Below are positions 16,089 through 19,565 of a stretch of 19,565 bases of DNA, piece after piece. Both the position numbers and the translations under genes were made by a program. The stretch covers positions 1 through 19,565 of the forward strand of contig JBDTSW010000033.1 in NCBI GenBank assembly GCA_039930945.1. Reading direction: 5' to 3'. Source of the stretch: JBDTSW01 sp039930945. Lineage in GTDB: Bacteria; Actinomycetota; Thermoleophilia; Solirubrobacterales; 70-9. The notes beneath the pieces were generated by a model that was not told where the DNA came from, did not search any database, and worked only from the letters and a program-made list of their open reading frames with translations. Position 1 is the first letter of the stretch, and every line of letters starts with the position of its first letter.

Positions 16089-16307
16089 CTATCGGCGGCT
16101 CCGGCTGTTCCTAGAGGAGCCTTGCGTCGGCTTGCCGCACATGAGGCAGCGCACCTCCGAGACGCCGTGGCGTTCGTCTGCGTCCTCGACCGGGAACGGC
16201 GAGTCGCAACGGCAGAGCTCGGCCTCAAGTGGCTCCGTCGCGCCGTAGTGCGGGTCGGTGACATTCGGGGTGTAGGGCTGCTTGTAGCGGGTCTGCGGTC
16301 GTGTCAT
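16089..16307 (-). CDS. Small Cys-rich (zinc-ribbon-like) protein
   Basis: This 72-residue protein has a C-R-C pair near residue 32 and a C-L-M-C pair near residue 54 (RCLMCGKPT), the spacing of a small zinc-binding module, and an Arg/Ser-rich C terminus. I do not recognise a family. Such proteins in phages are often DNA-binding regulators or replication accessories, but nothing here proves it. The ATG start has no Shine-Dalgarno; it is preceded by an unusually A-rich leader. It lies upstream of the RepA-like ATPase on the same strand. Confidence 0.55.
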   Translation of the reverse strand: MTRPQTRYKQPYTPNVTDPHYGATEPLEAELCRCDSPFPVEDADERHGVSEVRCLMCGKPTQGSSRNSRSRR

Positions 16308-16394
16308 GCGTTTTTGGTTTTTTTTGTAGGAAAGGATGAAAGAGTGGTGGGGTGGGCCTGGAGGTGTGATCAGCGCAGGGGGGTGGCGAGCTGC
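16308..16394 (-). promoter_or_regulatory. A-rich leader (T-rich on plus strand) of the Cys-rich protein gene
   Basis: The 87-base gap holds an 8-base T tract (16318-16325) and a neighbouring 5-base tract at 16311-16315 on the plus strand, so the minus-strand mRNA has an A-rich stretch directly before the ATG. This is striking in GC-rich DNA. It may aid ribosome loading without a Shine-Dalgarno, or be a slippage-prone tract. No clear promoter is seen. Confidence 0.35.
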
Positions 16395-16796
16395 CTACTT
16401 CGCGCAGTCCTTGCGGGCCTGGTCGAGGATCGCTCGCAGGTCGGGTTCGGGGTACTCGATCTTGGCGGCCTTCTCCGGCGACCAGCTCTCCGGTCCACCC
16501 AGGTACTCGCCGGTGATCCCGACGTAGCACCCGCTGACCGCCGCAGCGAGGAAGTCGTCAGTCGAAGTCGCCTCCGGGAACTTGTCCTTGGCGTACTTCT
16601 CAGCCTGCACGTAGGGGTCGTCAGGATCAGGCTTCTCCTCCTTCGCCTGAGAGGAGCCCTTGTCCTGAGCGGCAGGCTTGTCGCCGGACCCCTGTTGGCC
16701 CGATGGCTCGGACTCGTCGCTGTCACCGCAGGCCACGAGCGCCAAGACGACCATCGCCAGCAGTAATGCGGCTCCTGTCAGGGCGAGGTTCCTCAC
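16395..16796 (-). CDS. Element-encoded secreted lipoprotein
   Basis: This 133-residue protein begins with MRNLALTGAALLLAMVVLALVAC, a type II signal peptide with lipobox LVAC (Cys23). A charged Ser/Gln/Asp/Lys-rich linker (24-62) and a small folded domain with two further cysteines (SGCYVG, KDCAK end) that could form a disulfide follow. It would be anchored on the outer face of the cytoplasmic membrane. Lipoproteins carried by prophages, such as Ltp of a Streptococcus phage, can block DNA entry by superinfecting phages, so an exclusion role is a reasonable inference, but no family is recognised. The GTG start lacks a strong Shine-Dalgarno. It lies beyond the hairpin after the capsid gene. Confidence 0.7.
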   Translation of the reverse strand: MRNLALTGAALLLAMVVLALVACGDSDESEPSGQQGSGDKPAAQDKGSSQAKEEKPDPDDPYVQAEKYAKDKFPEATSTDDFLAAAVSGCYVGITGEYLGGPESWSPEKAAKIEYPEPDLRAILDQARKDCAK

Positions 16797-16963
16797 GGTG
16801 TCAGCACCCTAACCCAGGCCGTTTCTGGGTGTGGTTTCGACCGGGTCTTACCGCCGTCTCGGAAGCGGAAGCCCCCGGCGCGGAGGGTCAAGCACGCGCC
16901 GGGGACGACTGGTCTTCCGCTCCGCTCACTCCATCGACGAGGAAGGTGACGACGGAGAACCCT
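16797..16963. other. Non-coding gap between capsid and lipoprotein genes
   Basis: This stretch contains no supportable gene. Its main content is the strong nested inverted repeat described separately; the rest may hold a promoter for the lipoprotein, but I see no clear -35/-10. Confidence 0.4.
16864..16921 (-). terminator. Strong nested hairpin downstream of the capsid gene
   Basis: CCCCGGCGCG (16873-16882) and CGCGCCGGGG (16895-16904) form a perfect 10-base stem with a 12-base loop. An outer 8-base perfect pair, AGCGGAAG (16864-16871) with CTTCCGCT (16914-16921), encloses it. It lies about 40 bases after the capsid stop. There is no T-run, as is common for actinobacterial terminators, so it could alternatively be an RNA-processing stem or an origin structure. 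Confidence 0.6.
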
Positions 16964-18139
16964 TTACGCGGCGATCACGTAGGCGCCCTGGACTGCGTTC
17001 CGGATGTGGTAGGTGGCCTCAAGCTCGACTCTGGCGCGAACCTGGTTCGTCTCGAGGTTCTTGAACGGATCTACCAGCACCGAGCCGGTGCCCAGATACA
17101 AGACACCGAGCACCTGCGGGGAAATCAGCGTGGGGGCGGCGATGCCCGGGACCTCACGGACGATCAGCGACCAGACCGGGCTACCCGACCCGGCGATGTG
17201 GGTTGTGAACAGGTAGTCGCCCGATCCCGGCTGCCCCAGCAGGTCGAGGCCAGCGGCGTCGGTCGGCGTCAGAGCCAAGACCAGCGGGTCGCCACCGAGG
17301 TCGTGCATCGACTTGATCCCGTTGCGGATCTTCGCCACCAGGTCTGCGCCCGACTCGCTGTTGGGTGGGTTCGCGGCCTCGATCTTGGCGACGACGTGGG
17401 AGTCGATCGACTGGTCGACTCGCCGGGCCATCTCGGTGCCGAGCAGCGCTCTGAGCGCCGTCTGCGTGTCGAAGATCTTCGACGGGACGGCATCGAGGAC
17501 GACCGCGTGCTGGCGGGCTGCGACCGTTGCCATGGTGATCGTCGGCGACAGCTCGGCCTTGGGCGTGATCGCGTCCGGCGCCCGCTCGACCCCGGTCAAG
17601 CCGGTCAGCTCGGTCATGTCGAAGGTGACGACGAAGTCGGTTGCCGCGAGGTCGCCGGGAGCGGACCCGAACGGCTGCTGCTCCATCACCGGGTAGAGGA
17701 AGCGGCCCCTGTCAGCCGGACTCGACACCGGCAGGTTGCGGGCCTCGGGCGGGGTCGGGCGAAGCGTCGCCTGTCCCCGGATCAGCGACTGCGCGGACAC
17801 GTCGTAGCGCAGGTCGCCGTCCTGCAGGCTCAGCGTCTTCGAGGCCTCGTCCCAGCCATCGATCCTCGGCAGGGTTGCGGGCTTGAAGCGGCCATAGCCC
17901 TCGCCGTCGCCGACCTCCTTGAGGACGTCGATCTGATTGGAGGTCAGCCGCTCGATCTGCTTCTCGATCTGCGTGAGCAAGTCGGATGCGGCCTCGGCGG
18001 CGGCGTAGGCCTCGTCGCCGGGGTTGGTGTCGTGGGCCTTGACCGTTGCATCCTTCGCCTTGCGAGCCTTCGCCTGCTGCTCTCGCAGCGAACGCAGCTC
18101 GGATTCAATCCCGGACAGCTCCGCGCGTAGGGTTTCCAT
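16964..18139 (-). CDS. HK97-type phage major capsid protein
   Basis: This 391-residue protein has the HK97 gp5 layout. The N-terminal delta/scaffold-like region (1 to about 70) is predicted coiled coil: METLRAELSGIESELRSLREQQAKARKAK. The capsid domain follows, with a typical end RVELEATYHIRNAVQGAYVIAA, and a preceding strand VLYLGTGSVLVDPFKNLETNQVRARVE. It would form the icosahedral shell. In HK97 phages a prohead protease removes the delta domain; no protease gene is next to it here. The ATG start follows a GAGGAGGAAG Shine-Dalgarno. A strong hairpin lies downstream. The absence of portal, terminase and tail genes nearby is notable. Confidence 0.85.
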   Translation of the reverse strand: METLRAELSGIESELRSLREQQAKARKAKDATVKAHDTNPGDEAYAAAEAASDLLTQIEKQIERLTSNQIDVLKEVGDGEGYGRFKPATLPRIDGWDEASKTLSLQDGDLRYDVSAQSLIRGQATLRPTPPEARNLPVSSPADRGRFLYPVMEQQPFGSAPGDLAATDFVVTFDMTELTGLTGVERAPDAITPKAELSPTITMATVAARQHAVVLDAVPSKIFDTQTALRALLGTEMARRVDQSIDSHVVAKIEAANPPNSESGADLVAKIRNGIKSMHDLGGDPLVLALTPTDAAGLDLLGQPGSGDYLFTTHIAGSGSPVWSLIVREVPGIAAPTLISPQVLGVLYLGTGSVLVDPFKNLETNQVRARVELEATYHIRNAVQGAYVIAA

Positions 18140-18207
18140 TCTTCCTCCTCGTGTGTGGGGTGACGCGCTGCTTGCCCACCAGTCAGTCTGCGGGCGCTCT
18201 CGGACGC

Positions 18208-18711
18208 CTAGTTGGACGCGGCTTGGGTGGGTGGCGGCGGGGTGAACTGCCAGTCGCTGGCACTGCCATCGGGACCGATGCGGCGGAACTCGATCCTGCC
18301 GCGTGCCGGTCGCTGCTCAATCACGTCGGAGCCGTGTTCGTGGAACAACGACTCGCCGTCCTCGATCGCGACCACGATCTCGCCGGTGAGCACGCTGTTG
18401 ATCGTGAGCACGCCGATCTCGTTCTCGGGCGAGATCGTTCCCTCGACCTCCGGCACCTCGTCGTCGTTGAGGTCGATCAGGTCAAGCTCCACCAGCCGCA
18501 GCGCCAGACGCGTGACCTGGGCGGTGTTGCTCTCGGCCAGGTCTGCGGCGATCTTGGCGCTGGCGTCGCGGATCAACGCCGCGATGCCGCGCTGGACTCG
18601 CCGGTCTTGGAGTTCCGCCCGAAGCTCGCGGGTGTGTGCTTCCCGCTTCGCCTTCTGCTCGGCCTCCATCGCGTCGAGCTCGGCCATGCGCTTGCGCTTG
18701 CGTTCGTTCAT
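18208..18711 (-). CDS. Uncharacterised element protein upstream of capsid
   Basis: This 167-residue protein is not recognised. The N-terminal 50 or so residues are highly charged and helical (MNERKRKRMAELDAMEAEQKAKREAHTRELRAELQDRR), the middle is a helix with LIRDASAKIAADLAESN, and the C-terminal half looks beta-rich (EIGVLTINSVLTGEIVVAIEDGE ... RGRIEFRRIGPDG), ending in a Pro-rich tail. I chose the ATG with the AAGGAGGACG Shine-Dalgarno, which overlaps the upstream stop (ATGA); a longer form adds 12 residues. Its place between a small coiled-coil protein and the capsid hints at a structural or assembly role, such as scaffold or head accessory, without proof. Confidence 0.65.
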   Translation of the reverse strand: MNERKRKRMAELDAMEAEQKAKREAHTRELRAELQDRRVQRGIAALIRDASAKIAADLAESNTAQVTRLALRLVELDLIDLNDDEVPEVEGTISPENEIGVLTINSVLTGEIVVAIEDGESLFHEHGSDVIEQRPARGRIEFRRIGPDGSASDWQFTPPPPTQAASN

Positions 18712-19025
18712 TCGTCCTCCTTGTCGTCGTCTGTTTTCCCTTCCCACGACGTGCCGGGGTGACGACCTCGCAGGACTCGTGCGAAAGCCTCCGCTGCGCG
18801 TCTGCGGGCCTCATGCGGTGCCAGGACCGACCGGCCACCGCGTAGGCGCAGCGCTCCATCTGAGCGGTATACGCCGCCGCCACGAAGCTCCCACTCCTCG
18901 CCCATCAGCCGATGCTTGGCCTCGAGCAGCAGCGTGGTCGCAGCGTGGTTGTCGTGGGTCCGCCGAAGCTCGGCTCGGACACGGGCCAGCTCGGCGCGGA
19001 CCTGATCGAGATCGCGATCAGCCAC
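18708..19025 (-). CDS. Small coiled-coil protein next to the integrase
   Basis: This 105-residue protein begins MADRDLDQVRAELARVRAELRRTHDNHAATT, an amphipathic heptad pattern, then a basic middle (VYRSDGALRLRGGRSVLAPHEARRRAAEAFARVLRGR) and an acidic tail. The GTG start overlaps the integrase stop by 8 bases and its stop overlaps the next ATG, so it is translated from the integrase operon. Small proteins beside serine integrases can be recombination directionality factors, but no helix-turn-helix is obvious here, so that role is speculative. Confidence 0.55.
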   Translation of the reverse strand: MADRDLDQVRAELARVRAELRRTHDNHAATTLLLEAKHRLMGEEWELRGGGVYRSDGALRLRGGRSVLAPHEARRRAAEAFARVLRGRHPGTSWEGKTDDDKEDE

Positions 19026-19565
19026 GGTGCCCCCGTTGTCGGCGGTCAGGCTTTTGGACTTCCTCGCCCATACCCCGCCAGATGAGCCGCGACCGGTCGT
19101 TGATCGGTCGGCGCCCGGTCGAGAGGATTACGCCGTCGAGGGCTTGCCGGATGATCGCGTTGCGGTCGCGTACGTCGAGGTTCGGCCATTCGTGCCGCAG
19201 GTCTGCCTCCCGCGGTAGATCTGCCAGTCCGGCTTGCTCTCTGGCCTGCTCAAGTGCTTCCGTTGCTCGGTCGGAAGCCTCGCGCCGTTGCTTTGCGCCT
19301 GCCGAGAAGGCCTCGGCTCCTAGGTCCTCAGCGCTAACTGCGGTCAGGTAGGTGGCTAGCTCGCTCTCGGATTGGGCCACAGCCTTTTCAGCCGCCTCAA
19401 GATCGCTGGTGAGAGCCTTCCCCTCGGCTCGTACCCCGCCGAGCCAGAGGAACAACTGCTCCTCCACATAAGGCTCAACCACCCGGCCCAGGACGCTGGC
19501 CGGAGCGGGGCACCGACCCTCGGAGCGTTGCGTCCGGCAGCGGTAGAGCCGCAGCTTCTCGCCGT
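19018..19565 (-). CDS. Large serine recombinase (integrase), C-terminal part
   Basis: The open frame runs off the right edge, giving the C-terminal 181 residues of a large serine recombinase. It begins with the end of a recombinase zinc ribbon, GEKLRLYRCRTQRSEGRCPAPASVLGRVVEPYVEEQLFLWL, matching the family's 'Y.C......G.C.AP....' pattern. A coiled-coil segment, ALTSDLEAAEKAVAQSESELATYLTAV, of the kind that controls synapsis and directionality, follows. The usual family tail is WPNLDVRDRNAIIRQALDGVILSTGRRP. The catalytic serine domain lies beyond the window. It is presumably the enzyme that inserted this element into comEC, and its gene starts near the expected right junction. Confidence 0.88.
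   Translation of the reverse strand, partial: GEKLRLYRCRTQRSEGRCPAPASVLGRVVEPYVEEQLFLWLGGVRAEGKALTSDLEAAEKAVAQSESELATYLTAVSAEDLGAEAFSAGAKQRREASDRATEALEQAREQAGLADLPREADLRHEWPNLDVRDRNAIIRQALDGVILSTGRRPINDRSRLIWRGMGEEVQKPDRRQRGHRG

Larger units (their letters stand above)
13798..19565. mobile_element. Integrated phage-like element with serine integrase (right end outside window)
   Basis: From the comEC break to the right edge all genes are phage- or plasmid-type and on one strand: large serine recombinase, two small unknown proteins, HK97-type capsid, lipoprotein, Cys-rich small protein, RepA-like ATPase and a RarA-C-like protein. Stop/start overlaps (ATGA at 14521-14524 and 18708-18711) and strong Shine-Dalgarno sites mark it off from the GTG/TTG-rich backbone. 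No portal, terminase, protease or tail gene is seen. At least 5.8 kb is visible; the integrase N-terminal half adds about 1 kb. It may be a reduced prophage like phiRv1/phiRv2 or a phage satellite. Confidence 0.85.

Noticed and set aside
15965..16264. 99-codon minus-strand frame between the ATPase and the lipoprotein genes
   Set aside because: It overlaps the Cys-rich protein frame and is a Ser/Arg/Ala-rich string without a motif or Shine-Dalgarno.

Overview
The window is GC-rich chromosomal DNA. Almost every gene is on the minus strand, so transcription runs from right to left. Gene content and order (phoH, yqeY, prmA, dnaJ, hrcA, lepA, murJ, rpsT, holA, comEC) are typical of a Gram-positive housekeeping neighbourhood. 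The GC bias, frequent GTG/TTG starts, the HadA/HadB-like dehydratase pair and the MurJ form suggest a high-GC actinobacterium, perhaps class Thermoleophilia. That placement is inference from style and gene order, not a database match.

Region 1 (1-13797) is the chromosomal backbone. From right to left in transcription order it holds the 3' part of comEC (DNA-uptake channel), a small proline-rich membrane protein, holA (clamp-loader delta), murJ (lipid II flippase), lepA (EF4), an NTF2-like protein, a HadA-like and HadB-like hotdog dehydratase pair, hrcA and dnaJ (heat-shock repressor and co-chaperone), prmA (L11 methyltransferase), a DUF2269-type membrane protein, murI (glutamate racemase), yqeY and the 5' part of phoH. 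The only backbone gene on the plus strand is rpsT (ribosomal protein S20), divergent from murJ and convergent with holA. The genes from hrcA to phoH are packed as one operon. Three successive junctions (dnaJ/prmA, prmA/DUF2269, DUF2269/murI) are 4-base overlaps of the form NTGA, the last of which implies a rare CTG start for murI.

Region 2 (about 13798 to the right edge at 19565) is an integrated phage-like element. It interrupts comEC exactly at the conserved H-L-L-A-V-S-G-Q-N motif: the downstream 540 codons are open and well conserved, but the reading frame meets a stop immediately before the His codon and the sequence upstream is foreign. In transcription order the element carries a large serine recombinase (only its C-terminal part is in the window), a small coiled-coil protein, a 167-residue protein of unknown function, an HK97-type major capsid protein, a strong hairpin, a secreted lipoprotein, a small Cys-rich protein, a RepA/DnaB-like RecA-fold ATPase with an N-terminal zinc-ribbon-like motif, and a stand-alone protein resembling the C-terminal domain of RarA/MgsA. 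No portal, terminase, prohead protease or tail gene is visible.

The most interesting reading is a compact capsid-encoding, replication-competent phage satellite or reduced prophage, comparable in scale to the phiRv1/phiRv2 elements of Mycobacterium tuberculosis, sitting in comEC through a serine integrase. Excision would restore the DNA-uptake channel gene, so the element could act as a competence switch, as prophages in comK do in Listeria. This is a hypothesis: the right end of the element and the 5' part of comEC lie outside the window.
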